Shown one piece after another: positions 8,993 to 17,988 of a DNA stretch of 64,000 bases. Made by a program: the position numbers and the translations under genes. This DNA comes from Ruegeria denitrificans (GTDB lineage Bacteria; Pseudomonadota; Alphaproteobacteria; Rhodobacterales; Rhodobacteraceae): NCBI RefSeq assembly GCF_001458295.1, contig NZ_CYUD01000003.1:248001-312000 (forward strand). Direction: 5' to 3'. Under the pieces are notes generated by a model, which saw only the letters and a program-made list of their open reading frames with translations, made no database searches and was not told the DNA's origin. How positions within the stretch are numbered: position 1 is the stretch's first letter; every line of letters starts with the position of its first letter.

Positions 8993-10054
8993 ATGAGTGT
9001 CCGTGACGCGGTTCTGGCAAACCTGAAAAAGATCACCGACCCTGTTTCCGGTCAGGATATCGTCAGTGCCGGAGTGGTGCGTGCGCTGAATGTCGAAGGC
9101 GACACGGTGCGTTTCGTGCTTGAGATCGACCCCAAGCAAGCCGAGCGTATGGAACCCGTACGCGCGGCCGCCGAGCAGGCCGCGAAGACGGCTGATGGCG
9201 TGGCCAATGTGTCAGCCCTGTTGACCGCGCATTCGGAAAAGGCTCCGCCGGATCTGAAACCCAAGCCAAAACCGTCGCAGACCGGTCCGCAGGCCGTACC
9301 CGGCGTTGACCGGATCATTGCCATTGCCTCGGGCAAGGGCGGTGTGGGGAAATCCACCGTATCGGCCAACCTCGCCTGTGCTTTGGCTGCTGAAGGTCGC
9401 CGTGTTGGCCTTTTGGACGCTGACGTTTATGGCCCGTCGCAGCCCCGGATGCTGGGTGTCTCGGGCCGTCCGGCCAGCCCTGATGGCAAAACGATCCTGC
9501 CGCTGCGCAATCACGGCGTCACCATGATGTCGATGGGGTTAATGACCAACGAAGGTCAGGCGGTTGTCTGGCGTGGTCCAATGCTGATGGGCGCGCTGCA
9601 ACAGATGATGAGCCAGGTTCAGTGGGGCGCTTTGGACGTGCTGATCGTGGACTTGCCGCCAGGCACCGGTGACGTGCAACTGACGTTGAGCCAGAAGTTC
9701 AAGGTGGACGGTGCCATTGTTGTATCTACCCCGCAGGACGTGGCCCTGATTGATGCCCGCAAAGGGATCGACATGTTCAACCAGCTCAAGACACCTATCG
9801 TTGGCATGATCGAAAACATGTCGACTCATATCTGTTCCAATTGCGGGCACGAAGAACACGTTTTTGGCCATGGCGGCGTGGCGTCCGAGGCCGAGGCGCT
9901 GGGCGTTTCATTGCTGGGGGAAATCCCGCTGCATCTGGATATCCGGGTCGCTGCGGACGGGGGGGCGCCCATCGTGGTCAGCAAACCCGACAGCCCGCAG
10001 GCCGAGGCATTCCGCAAGCTCGCCCGCGACATGATTGCCAAGGGTCACGCATGA
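8993..10054 (+). CDS. apbC: Mrp/ApbC-type P-loop Fe-S cluster carrier
   Basis: A 353-aa cytoplasmic ATPase. Residues 1-75 form a MIP18/DUF59 domain (starting around DPVSGQDIVSAGVV), joined by a Pro/Lys-rich linker to the NBP35/Mrp ATPase with the deviant Walker A GKGGVGKST (114-122) and IVDLPPGTGD. The ICSNC pair near residue 275 is the predicted bridging Fe-S ligand at the dimer interface. Such proteins bind and hand on [4Fe-4S] clusters. Its placement next to a cluster needing at least nine such centres is apt, although Mrp is a general factor. The downstream gene begins inside its stop codon. Confidence 0.94.
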   Translation: MSVRDAVLANLKKITDPVSGQDIVSAGVVRALNVEGDTVRFVLEIDPKQAERMEPVRAAAEQAAKTADGVANVSALLTAHSEKAPPDLKPKPKPSQTGPQAVPGVDRIIAIASGKGGVGKSTVSANLACALAAEGRRVGLLDADVYGPSQPRMLGVSGRPASPDGKTILPLRNHGVTMMSMGLMTNEGQAVVWRGPMLMGALQQMMSQVQWGALDVLIVDLPPGTGDVQLTLSQKFKVDGAIVVSTPQDVALIDARKGIDMFNQLKTPIVGMIENMSTHICSNCGHEEHVFGHGGVASEAEALGVSLLGEIPLHLDIRVAADGGAPIVVSKPDSPQAEAFRKLARDMIAKGHA

Positions 10055-10746
10055 CCCAACCGGTCTTTCCGCCTTTGCTGACGGGCCATACGGTGCAGGG
10101 TGGCGATGACCCGTTTGATCGCGCCCAAGCTATGGCCGCGTTAGGATGCGATGCAGGAACGGTGGTTTACAACATCCAAGCCGACCGCCTGCGTGTTGCC
10201 ATCGTCTTTGCGCCCGAGGTGCCTTTGCAGGATGCCATGGCGATGCTGCCCCTGTGTGCCGTTGGGTTCCAGAACGCGCTGGGCGCGCTGGCCCCACCCG
10301 AGGTCGCGGTTCACCTGGGTTGGGACGGGCTGATTTGCGTGAACGGGGCGAAATGTGGAATGTTCCGCACTGCTGCCTCAAGCCGCGACCCGGAACCGGA
10401 ACCCGACTGGCTGGTGGTCAGTTGGGAGCTGGCGCTGCTGCAAACCGTGGATGATCCGGGAAAAACGCCGGATGTTACCGCGCTGTACGACGAAGGCTGC
10501 GCCGATGTCTCGGCTGTGCAACTGGTTGAAAGCTGGTCGCGGCACATGCTGACTTGGCTCAATCGCTGGCAAGAGGACGGCAACGCCCCGTTGCATGGCG
10601 AATGGTTGGGGCTGCTGCGCGGCGTCGGTGAGCCCTACGGAGAAGCGGGTGTGTTTCTGGGCACGGATGAGCGGTTCGGGATGCTGATCCGTAACGGCTC
10701 AGAGACCCAATTGCGCCCGCTAACCGAACTGTTGGAGAACCCTTGA
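10051..10746 (+). CDS. Biotin/lipoate ligase-fold protein with DUF4444 C-terminus
   Basis: A 231-aa protein starting at the ATG that overlaps the apbC stop (ATGA). Its central part, VAIVFAPEVPLQDAMAMLPL and VAVHLGWDGLICVNGAKCG, follows the divergent biotin/lipoate-ligase-like family seen in Rhodobacteraceae, where VHLGWDG replaces the usual ligase core; the end, GEWLGLLRGVGEPYGE, corresponds to DUF4444. The normal GRGRxxR nucleotide motif is not visible, so true ligase activity is doubtful. It is cytoplasmic and co-transcribed with apbC and the next gene. The substrate is unknown. Confidence 0.75.
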   Translation: MTQPVFPPLLTGHTVQGGDDPFDRAQAMAALGCDAGTVVYNIQADRLRVAIVFAPEVPLQDAMAMLPLCAVGFQNALGALAPPEVAVHLGWDGLICVNGAKCGMFRTAASSRDPEPEPDWLVVSWELALLQTVDDPGKTPDVTALYDEGCADVSAVQLVESWSRHMLTWLNRWQEDGNAPLHGEWLGLLRGVGEPYGEAGVFLGTDERFGMLIRNGSETQLRPLTELLENP

Positions 10747-11225
10747 TGAAACTGGCCCGTGCGATCCATTTTGATGAAAGCGATATGAACGTGTTTCATT
10801 CACCGGCCCGGACTGGTGAGTGGTGTATCTCGGGCGGGTTTGAGTTTTCGAACTGGGGTGAGGCCGATCTGGAAGGCAAGGCGCGGCAGGCGTTTTCAAA
10901 CGGATGGTTGGGTGTCGAAACCTATGGGCGCGTTACATTTGTCGCCGTGACGCAGGTCGAGCAGGCTGAGTTGGACCAGATCACGCAAGCTCTGGCCGAA
11001 CATTTTGTGCAATTCTACGGCGCTCCGTCAGTTGAGGCCGCCATGGGCGTTGCGCAGGTCGAAATCGCCCATATGAGTGATCTTTGCGAAGAACATGCGC
11101 CGAATACTCTGCTGACGGTCGCGCGCGAATTGTCCGAGACGGGCGTACACGAGGCGTTTCGCATCATCACACCACAGGAAACACAGCTTGAGGCGCTAGC
11201 TGTTCACGGTTCACTTGATGAATAA
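10746..11225 (+). CDS. DUF6505-like small protein
   Basis: A 159-aa protein whose ATG shares one base with the previous stop (TGATG), so translation is probably coupled. The N-terminus MKLARAIHFDESDMNVFHSP and the phrase GEWCISGGFEFSNW are characteristic of a conserved alphaproteobacterial family of unknown function (I believe DUF6505). No signal peptide, membrane helix or metal motif stands out. Conservation of the trio Mrp carrier, ligase-fold protein and this protein would suggest a shared task; what it is cannot be read from the sequence. Confidence 0.75.
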   Translation: MKLARAIHFDESDMNVFHSPARTGEWCISGGFEFSNWGEADLEGKARQAFSNGWLGVETYGRVTFVAVTQVEQAELDQITQALAEHFVQFYGAPSVEAAMGVAQVEIAHMSDLCEEHAPNTLLTVARELSETGVHEAFRIITPQETQLEALAVHGSLDE

Positions 11226-11228
11226 GGG

Positions 11229-11729
11229 TTACAGCAAGTCTGCAAACCCGCCGAACTGACCGCGTTTGAAGATCAGGCCCTGACCGGTGCGGTACATCAC
11301 CTGTTCGACCTCGCCAATTAGTATCAGATGATCCCCCGCCTCGTGCTTGGCATGCAGTTGGCAATCAAACCGGGCGAGACAATCGTTCAGTTGCGGGCGG
11401 CCTTTGTGATCCGTGCCCCATTCCGCGTGCGAGAAATCCAGCCCGTCACGCGCAAACCGCAGCGCCTGGTCCTGCTGTTCCTGCGCCATCACGTGAATGG
11501 AATAGTGTTGGCAGGCGTTGAAGGAATTGAACCGGTACGAATCCTTGGCCAAGCACCACAGCACCAGCGGCGGGTCCAGCGAGACCGATGAGAACGAATT
11601 GACCGTAATCGCACGTGGCCCTTTTTCGGTGTTCGTAGTGACAACGGTGACGCCCGTACCGAAACACCCCAGCGCCTCGCGAAAAGCGGTGCTTTGGTCT
11701 GGGGTGGGGGCGAAGGATTTCTTAGTCAT
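11229..11729 (-). CDS. Flavin reductase-like FMN-binding protein
   Basis: A 166-aa protein of the flavin reductase/HpaC fold: FREALGCFGTGVTVVTT, then AITVNSFSSVSLDPPLVLWCL (the FMN phosphate site region), SIHVMA, and a C-terminal HLILIGEVEQV before the last strand. These enzymes reduce FMN or FAD with NAD(P)H, usually to feed a partner monooxygenase; no monooxygenase is encoded nearby. The ATG at 11729 matches the family start MTKKSFAPTPDQSTAFR; the frame runs further upstream to 12002 but overlaps the exonuclease gene there. Its stop faces that of the DUF6505-like gene with a 3-base gap. Confidence 0.86.
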   Translation of the reverse strand: MTKKSFAPTPDQSTAFREALGCFGTGVTVVTTNTEKGPRAITVNSFSSVSLDPPLVLWCLAKDSYRFNSFNACQHYSIHVMAQEQQDQALRFARDGLDFSHAEWGTDHKGRPQLNDCLARFDCQLHAKHEAGDHLILIGEVEQVMYRTGQGLIFKRGQFGGFADLL

Positions 11730-11818
11730 TGTCCGCTCGTGCAGTGGCCGCGCATCAGGTGACACGCTCTGCCGGAATTGTCCATGAAAAGCTGAATCTT
11801 GACCGAATAATTTGACGT

Positions 11819-13231
11819 TCAGTTCAGATCTTCTAACAGGCGGCCATGCTGGCGGGTCGCCTCTATAACGGCACCAAAGGTTGTCATGCCGCGGGCATGC
11901 AGCATCGGCAGCATCTTGACCAACGCCTGCGCAGTGACAACCGCATCGCCAAGGGCAGTGTGGCGCAAGTCCTGAGGGATGGTGATCTCTAACCGGTCGC
12001 ACAGCGCATCGAGCGTGTGCTTGTCACTGGCTCCGAACAGGACGGCGGACAACAGAACGGTGTCGAGGATGGGATGATCCCAGTCGACGGCCATGCGTTT
12101 GGCGTGACGTCGCAGAAAGGCCATGTCGAAGGGCGCGTTATGGGCGACGATCACCGCATCCCTAGCGAATTGGTGAAGCGTGCGCCCCGCCGACGCAATA
12201 TCCGGCGCGCCCTGAACCATGTGGTCGCTGATCTTGTGCACCTTGGTCGAGGCCGATGGGATCGGTATGCCCGGATCGACCAGAATATCTAGCCGCTCGC
12301 CCTGAATGATGCGGCCATTCACGACCCGCACCGCGCCGATCTGAACGATTTCGTCCTTGTGCGGCAGCAGGCCGGTGGTTTCAGTGTCAAATACCACAAA
12401 ACACAGGTCCCGTAAGGCGAGGGATTCGAACGCGCCCGTGACCGCGCTGTTCATCAGGTCAAAGTCGTAAACCAGCGGGCGCGCAGCCTCAGGCGCGATA
12501 TTGGCAGCGCTATCGTCAAAGATCAGCAGGTAACCGGGCGCGTCGCCCAGTGGCTTCATCCGGGCAGTATAGGTTTGCGTGCCGTCGATGCTGGTCAGGG
12601 TGCAATCAACTTCGAGTCCGGATTTCGACAGTTTTTCATAGGCGGCTTGCAGCGGCATGGATTGCAGGTATTCGAAAAGCGAAGCATTCAGACGGGGATG
12701 GGCGATCTGCGCCAGCACTCCGGCGGCCTGCCCGTCATATAGCACGATCTTGTGGGTGGGGCTCGCCAAAACCATCGCCACCGGAATCTCGGTCAGTAGG
12801 GCCGTGAGCCTTTGCTTTTCAGCGGCCAGATGGGCGGTCTCTGCTGCCACTGCTTGAGCTACATTCATGGTCTTGCCTGACAGTTGTTCCGCCAACCCAG
12901 CAGCCGCCGGGGCCAGATCGCCCAGATAACGCGCGGCCTGCATGTCCATATCCGTGCTGACCCCCGCATGTGCCCGGGCGCGCAGTTGCGCCGACAGGCG
13001 TTCAATTGGCTTGGCGACATTGTCGTCAAACAACAGCCAGACAGCGATGATCAGCGCAATGAAACCAAAGCCCATAAGGATTTCAGCCAGAATGAAAGCG
13101 CTTGCCAAGGCGGGATCAGCGACCCGCAGATAGCTTACCCATAATGCTACAGAGCTGACGGCCAGTGCGCCCACTGCCATCAGACAGAAGAACAGAAAGA
13201 TACGTACGCGCAGGCTTAGCCGGGTCAGCAT
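11819..13231 (-). CDS. Membrane-anchored DnaQ-like 3'-5' exonuclease
   Basis: A 470-aa protein with two N-terminal membrane helices (about 10-32 and 45-68), a HAMP/PAS-like linker region, and from about residue 275 an exonuclease domain of the DEDDh type: VVFDTETTGLL (Exo I), AHNAPFDMAFL (Exo II) and HTALGDA (Exo III). The polymerase III epsilon family normally lacks membrane segments. This fused form recurs beside acetate symporters and DUF294 proteins, where its role is not known. The ATG at 13231 has GGAG upstream and follows the preceding stop by one base. The substrate could be nucleic acid or a signalling nucleotide; this is open. Confidence 0.87.
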   Translation of the reverse strand: MLTRLSLRVRIFLFFCLMAVGALAVSSVALWVSYLRVADPALASAFILAEILMGFGFIALIIAVWLLFDDNVAKPIERLSAQLRARAHAGVSTDMDMQAARYLGDLAPAAAGLAEQLSGKTMNVAQAVAAETAHLAAEKQRLTALLTEIPVAMVLASPTHKIVLYDGQAAGVLAQIAHPRLNASLFEYLQSMPLQAAYEKLSKSGLEVDCTLTSIDGTQTYTARMKPLGDAPGYLLIFDDSAANIAPEAARPLVYDFDLMNSAVTGAFESLALRDLCFVVFDTETTGLLPHKDEIVQIGAVRVVNGRIIQGERLDILVDPGIPIPSASTKVHKISDHMVQGAPDIASAGRTLHQFARDAVIVAHNAPFDMAFLRRHAKRMAVDWDHPILDTVLLSAVLFGASDKHTLDALCDRLEITIPQDLRHTALGDAVVTAQALVKMLPMLHARGMTTFGAVIEATRQHGRLLEDLN

Positions 13232-13232
13232 G

Positions 13233-13751
13233 TTACACTCCGCAAGTGGCCTCGACGATTGGATCATCGACGGTGACAGTTAGCCAGTCAGCGTTCAGCA
13301 GCTGACCGTCGTCACCGAACTCGGCGCCGTCGGCAAGGCTGGCGCGGCTGTTGGTGGCACAGTCGACCGCCACCGGCAATTTCGAGATCGGCGCCCAGCG
13401 GCCAAAGAAGTAAAGGTCCACTAGGCGCTGTTCGGGAACTTGTTCGTTGGTACGAACCGATGCGGTGTCGATTGCAGCAAAGCGATTGACGAAAGGAACT
13501 GCGTAAGTCCACGGGCGATAGAAGGCCCGACTTTCGACCTCTTGCACGATCTTCATCTCATCAGGCAACGTCTCAGTGGTTCGGTCGTACCAGGAATATT
13601 CGCTGACGATGGTCATGGTGATCATGCCCAACCCTGCCGCAACCGGAGCCGCCCAGCGGGGCAGTCGGCCACCTGTCAGTTTGTTCACCACCATCACCAC
13701 ACCCGCAAAGGCGATACCTGCAAAGATTGTGCCGATCAGTTCCAGAAACAT
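13233..13751 (-). CDS. Small membrane protein of the acetate operon
   Basis: A 172-aa protein with two N-terminal membrane helices (about 2-22 and 33-50) and a soluble C-terminal domain of roughly 115 residues. That domain contains EYSWYDRTTETLP, FYRPWTYAVPFVNRF and VDLYFFGRWAP, followed by two Cys residues that could form a disulfide. I do not recognise a named family. It sits between the DUF294 protein and the exonuclease, one base from the latter, so a shared membrane complex or joint regulation is possible but not shown. Confidence 0.78.
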   Translation of the reverse strand: MFLELIGTIFAGIAFAGVVMVVNKLTGGRLPRWAAPVAAGLGMITMTIVSEYSWYDRTTETLPDEMKIVQEVESRAFYRPWTYAVPFVNRFAAIDTASVRTNEQVPEQRLVDLYFFGRWAPISKLPVAVDCATNSRASLADGAEFGDDGQLLNADWLTVTVDDPIVEATCGV

Positions 13752-13796
13752 GTACTTCTCCAGGTTTCAGGCGTTTGCGCCCGGTTTTGGGTTTGC

Positions 13797-15620
13797 CTAG
13801 CTCAGCATACCTTTGCCATGACCCACCGCCGACTGCAGTGTTTTTATAACAACAAAAGCGTCGCGCAGATGACTTCGCTCAAAATCCGACAGAGTTGATG
13901 GTGGAAGATAGTTGTCAGGTTTTTTGCCGGATTTGACTAGCCTCACCTGATGCTCCAGCCGCGTTTCCGCGATCAGGTCATAAGCGTCCAAAATATCCCG
14001 CGCGCCCGAGGGGCTGAGCACCTCGGCGGCTTCGGCCGCCTTTAGGCGAGCACGTGTGTTGGCCTCGGGCAACTGACCCTGCAGGCTGTAGACGCGGGCC
14101 AGATCAACCACTGGCACAACGCCGTTGTGCTTCAGGTCCAGAGTGTTGCGATGCTCGCCCGAGCGGATGGTGGCAATGCCCCGCAAAAGGCCTAGCGGGG
14201 GCGTGTGCTTTAACGAGTTGGAAATCATATGTGCCACGAAGATCGAATTTGCCTCTGCCGCAGCCAGCGTGTCGGCCTGCAGGTCCTCGAACAAGTCAAA
14301 CGCGCCACCGATTGGGCGTAGGTCGAACATGACCGAGGCCAGCATCTGCGCCTCGGGGTTCGGTTTGGCAATCCAGCCGTTGAAATAATCCCGCCACACT
14401 CGCACCGGCTGACACCAGCGCGGATTGGTCGCCATCATGTCGCCCGGACAAAAGAAGTATCCGCAGGTATCCAGACCGTCCGAGACATATTTCGCCAGCT
14501 CAGTGAAATACGCCATGTCGTCGCCAGACACACTGTCATCCAGCATCAGGCAATTGTCTTGGTCCGACACGCCAGTCTGTTCCTGCCGCCCTTGCGACCC
14601 GCAGGCCAGCCACAGATAGGGCACGGGCGGCGGCCCCAGTTTCTTTTCAGCCAGCGTCAACAGACGGCGCGTCGCTGTATCGGCGATGTCGGTTATCAGG
14701 CGAGTAACGATTTCATGCCGGTTACCACCGGCTACAAGTTGCACCAGCAGTTGCGGGATTTCCGCCGTGATCAACGCCATTTCTGCCGCAGAGTGGGCAT
14801 GAGCAATCCGCCGAACCAGCTCGGCAGAGTTTACGGCCTGATAATGGGTCAGGTCGGTTTGAGTGACGATACCGACCAACTTGCCGCCTTCGCAGATCGG
14901 GATATGACCGATACCGCGCTCCATCATTACGTGCAGCACGTCCGAGCCGATGTCCGAAGGTGAAAGCGTGATTGGATCAGGCGTCATGATCGCCGAAACT
15001 GGCGTGGCCGCAGGCATGTTTTCCGCTACGTATTTTCCAGATATATCGCGCAGTGTCGCAATGCCCAGCAGCCTGTCGCCTTCGGTCACGCAAAGCGATG
15101 AGATGTGACGATCACGCATTATCTGCGCAGCCTCGCGAACTGGCAGCGCAGAGGGGCAGGTGGCCGGGATGTGGGCCATCAAAACGTCAATCGCGCTGGT
15201 GGCCAGACTTTGCGGACCGGTCCGCTCACCCCGCGTGCGGTTGAAGAAATTGGCGACGACATCATGCCCGTCGATCAACCCGCGCACCACATTCGGGGGC
15301 AGAACCATCAGTACGGATGGTGTATGTGCGTGCGCATGGGTCGCGGCTTTGCCATCTTTCAGCAGGCCGCGTTCGCCAAAGGAATTTCGCAGTCCCAGAT
15401 GCGAAACGACAGCGCCGTTCTCATCTGTGATTTCAACCTGTCCTTCGTAGATCACAAAGATGCCGGGCAGTGTGTTGCCCAGCTCGTACACAGGCAACCC
15501 TTCGTCGACCTCCAATACCTCGATTTGTTTGGCCAACTCGTCAAGTGTGTCAAGCGGCAGCGCGTCATAAGGGTGTACGGATTTCAGAAACCGGGTGATC
15601 TGGTCATGGGACAGGGGCAT
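13797..15620 (-). CDS. cNMP-binding/CBS/DUF294 nucleotidyltransferase-like signalling protein
   Basis: A 607-aa cytoplasmic protein with four parts: a cyclic-nucleotide-binding domain (about 10-130, with LGLRNSFGERGLL), a CBS pair (about 155-280, with TPDPITLSPSDIGSDVLHVM), a DUF294 nucleotidyltransferase-like domain (about 300-450, with LACGSQGRQEQTGVSDQDN, resembling the GS and DxD motifs of GlnD) and the DUF294 C-terminal domain. It should sense nucleotides and possibly transfer one, by analogy with GlnD. Proteins of this build are regularly coded beside VC_2705-type symporters and DnaQ-like exonucleases, as here. Its real ligand and target are not known. Confidence 0.92.
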   Translation of the reverse strand: MPLSHDQITRFLKSVHPYDALPLDTLDELAKQIEVLEVDEGLPVYELGNTLPGIFVIYEGQVEITDENGAVVSHLGLRNSFGERGLLKDGKAATHAHAHTPSVLMVLPPNVVRGLIDGHDVVANFFNRTRGERTGPQSLATSAIDVLMAHIPATCPSALPVREAAQIMRDRHISSLCVTEGDRLLGIATLRDISGKYVAENMPAATPVSAIMTPDPITLSPSDIGSDVLHVMMERGIGHIPICEGGKLVGIVTQTDLTHYQAVNSAELVRRIAHAHSAAEMALITAEIPQLLVQLVAGGNRHEIVTRLITDIADTATRRLLTLAEKKLGPPPVPYLWLACGSQGRQEQTGVSDQDNCLMLDDSVSGDDMAYFTELAKYVSDGLDTCGYFFCPGDMMATNPRWCQPVRVWRDYFNGWIAKPNPEAQMLASVMFDLRPIGGAFDLFEDLQADTLAAAEANSIFVAHMISNSLKHTPPLGLLRGIATIRSGEHRNTLDLKHNGVVPVVDLARVYSLQGQLPEANTRARLKAAEAAEVLSPSGARDILDAYDLIAETRLEHQVRLVKSGKKPDNYLPPSTLSDFERSHLRDAFVVIKTLQSAVGHGKGMLS

Positions 15621-15729
15621 CAGTCAGTCCTGAGTTTCTGGTTGAAAAATCCCGCCCGGTGTTATGCCGGGCGGGAACAGTGGGTCGAAAAACGCGGCAC
15701 ATGGAAGTTAACCATATACCGCATCATGC

Positions 15730-17514
15730 TCATTTATTCTGAGCTGCGCCTGCGCCACGGGGGATACGCACGCTTTCGACCAGTTCCACGATCTCCGGCG
15801 GAGTCTCTTTGGTCATGCCAGCAACAACATAGGCCACGCCGAAGTTGATCATCGCACCGATTGCACCGAACGACGTCGATTTAATCGGACCAAGCAACGG
15901 ATCAGCATCGGTGAACGAGTTGGTGCCCGGAATGAACAGCCAGCCCTTATGCAGGAAGATGTAGACCAGTGTTACGGTCAGACCAGCCAGCATGCCAGCA
16001 ACCGCGCCGGTGTTGTTGATGCGGGTCGAGAAGATCCCCATCATCAGCGCCGGGAAGATCGAGGCTGCCGCCAGACCAAAGGCCAAGGCCACAGTTTGCG
16101 CTGCAAAGCCCGGTGGGTTCAGGCCCAAATAGGTTGCAACAACGATGGCTACAGCCATTGCAATCCGTGCCGCCAACAGTTCACCCTTTTCAGAGATCTG
16201 CGGGTTAATCGCACCTTTCACAAGGTCGTGGGACACAGCAGACGAGATCGCCAGCAACAGGCCCGCAGCGGTCGACAGAGCAGCCGCAAGACCACCGGCA
16301 GCGACCAGACCGATGACCCAACCCGGCAGGTTGGCGATCTCGGGGTTGGCCAGAACCAGGATGTCACGGTTGAACTTGGTCAACTCGTTACCAACCCAGC
16401 CTTTTTCCTCGGCCAGTGCCTGCATGTCAGCGTTTTGATCGTTGTAGTACTGGATCTTGCCGTCGCCGTTCTTGTCTTCCCAATCCAGCAGACCGGTTTT
16501 CTGCCACGTTTGCATCCAGTCGTAACGCGGATCATTGTCGATATCTTCGACTGAAACAGCACCGCCATTGATGCCGCCATTGGGCCACATCATGTCCGTG
16601 ATGTTCAGACGAGCCATTGCGCCAACCGCAGGGGCGGTCAGGTACAGCAGCGCGATGAACACCAGCGCCCAGCCAGCCGACCAACGTGCGTCAGACACTT
16701 TCGGCACGGTGAAGAAGCGCATGATCACGTGCGGCAAACCGGCGGTACCGATCATCAGCGACAGCGTGAACAGCACCATGTTCAACGTATCCGAGTGGTG
16801 GGCAGTGTAGTCGTTAAAGCCCAGCTCGGTCACGATTGCGTCCAGCTTGGTCAGCAGGGGCTCGCCACTGGCGGTGTCACCAAACAGGCCCAAGGCCGGA
16901 ACAGGGGTGCCGGTCAGCTGCAGCGAGATAAAGATGGCTGGGATCGTATAGGCGGTGATCAGCACGCAGTACTGAGCGACCTGTGTATAGGTCACGCCCT
17001 TCATCCCACCAAACACCGCGTAGGCGAACACAACGCCTGCACCAATCAAAAGCCCGGTGGTGTTTGACACTTCGAGGAAGCGGCCAAAGGCAACGCCGAC
17101 ACCGGTCATCTGACCGATCACGTAGGTCACTGACGCTACGATCAAGCAGATCACCGCGACGATACGTGCCGTTTGGCTGTAAAAGCGATCACCGATGAAC
17201 TCCGACACAGTGTATTTGCCGAACTTACGAAGATAAGGCGCAAGCAGCAGCGCCAGCAGCACGTAGCCACCGGTCCAACCCATCAGGAAGGTCGAATTGT
17301 CATAGCCGGTAAAGGCGATCAGGCCCGCCATCGAGATGAACGAGGCCGCAGACATCCAGTCTGCCGCTGTTGCCATGCCGTTGGTGACAGGGTGAATGCC
17401 GCGACCGGCGGCGTAGAATTCCGATGTGGAACCTGCACGGGCCCAGATCGCGATGCCGATGTACAGCGCAAATGACGCGCCGACAAAGAGCAGGTTGATG
17501 GTAAACTGGTCCAT
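15730..17514 (-). CDS. Sodium:solute symporter, ActP/VC_2705 type (large subunit)
   Basis: A 594-aa inner-membrane carrier of the SSS family, close to cation/acetate symporter ActP. It shows about 13 membrane helices, with the sodium-site landmark FYAAGRGIHPVTNGMATAAD at the start and GLAAALSTAAGLLLAISSAVSH later. The VC_2705 subgroup is set apart by a long soluble loop in the middle; here it spans about 320-390 and carries an EF-hand-like loop, D347-KNGDGKIQYY-N358. The gene follows the DUF4212 gene by 5 bases and leads the signalling/exonuclease genes. With acs 1.2 kb upstream on the same strand, acetate or another short-chain acid is the likely substrate. Confidence 0.93.
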   Translation of the reverse strand: MDQFTINLLFVGASFALYIGIAIWARAGSTSEFYAAGRGIHPVTNGMATAADWMSAASFISMAGLIAFTGYDNSTFLMGWTGGYVLLALLLAPYLRKFGKYTVSEFIGDRFYSQTARIVAVICLIVASVTYVIGQMTGVGVAFGRFLEVSNTTGLLIGAGVVFAYAVFGGMKGVTYTQVAQYCVLITAYTIPAIFISLQLTGTPVPALGLFGDTASGEPLLTKLDAIVTELGFNDYTAHHSDTLNMVLFTLSLMIGTAGLPHVIMRFFTVPKVSDARWSAGWALVFIALLYLTAPAVGAMARLNITDMMWPNGGINGGAVSVEDIDNDPRYDWMQTWQKTGLLDWEDKNGDGKIQYYNDQNADMQALAEEKGWVGNELTKFNRDILVLANPEIANLPGWVIGLVAAGGLAAALSTAAGLLLAISSAVSHDLVKGAINPQISEKGELLAARIAMAVAIVVATYLGLNPPGFAAQTVALAFGLAAASIFPALMMGIFSTRINNTGAVAGMLAGLTVTLVYIFLHKGWLFIPGTNSFTDADPLLGPIKSTSFGAIGAMINFGVAYVVAGMTKETPPEIVELVESVRIPRGAGAAQNK

Positions 17515-17519
17515 TCCGC

Positions 17520-17804
17520 TTACTCCTCATCCACGCCGTATTCGGCGTCCAGCTTGTTCATGCGCCAGGCGTAGTTGAAGATCAGCACCAAAAAGACCAG
17601 GATTGATCCCTGCTGAGCGAACCAAAAGCCCAGATCGGTGCCGCCAACGGCGATACCAGACAGCAATGGACGCAGCAGGATGCCAAATCCAAAGGACACC
17701 AGCGCCCAGATCACGAGGCTGATGTAGATGAGACGCAGATTGGCCTGCCAATAGCCCTTGTCGGCTTCGGCAACCTGCGCGGAGTTTGTTGATTGATCCG
17801 CCAT
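17520..17804 (-). CDS. DUF4212 small subunit of the symporter
   Basis: A 94-aa protein with two membrane helices (about 28-48 and 62-82) and the family signature YWQANLRLIYISLVIWALVS. DUF4212 proteins pair with VC_2705-type sodium:solute symporters, much as DUF485 pairs with ActP. The ATG at 17804 follows AAGGAGGAA; the frame extends to 17900 but without a better start. It is the first gene of the symporter operon, so its promoter should lie in 17805-17988. Confidence 0.92.
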   Translation of the reverse strand: MADQSTNSAQVAEADKGYWQANLRLIYISLVIWALVSFGFGILLRPLLSGIAVGGTDLGFWFAQQGSILVFLVLIFNYAWRMNKLDAEYGVDEE

Positions 17805-17988
17805 TGCGGGTTCCTCCTTGCTTCCTCCTAGGGCGGCCCGTTGTCCAAATCCTCCAGCGCGCGGGACCGCTTTTCGATATGCCGAATACCCGCATGGCAT
17901 CAGGCAAGACTTCTCTGGTCCGCCAGGGCGGGTCCTTTGAAGCTTTCTTTTAGGAATTCGGCCCTTGTTGAGGGCGGGTCGTATTCCC

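Noticed and set aside
9841..10050. N-terminal extension of the ligase-fold protein
   Set aside because: It would lie inside apbC; the ATG at 10051 overlaps the apbC stop in the usual ATGA fashion and gives the family-like start.
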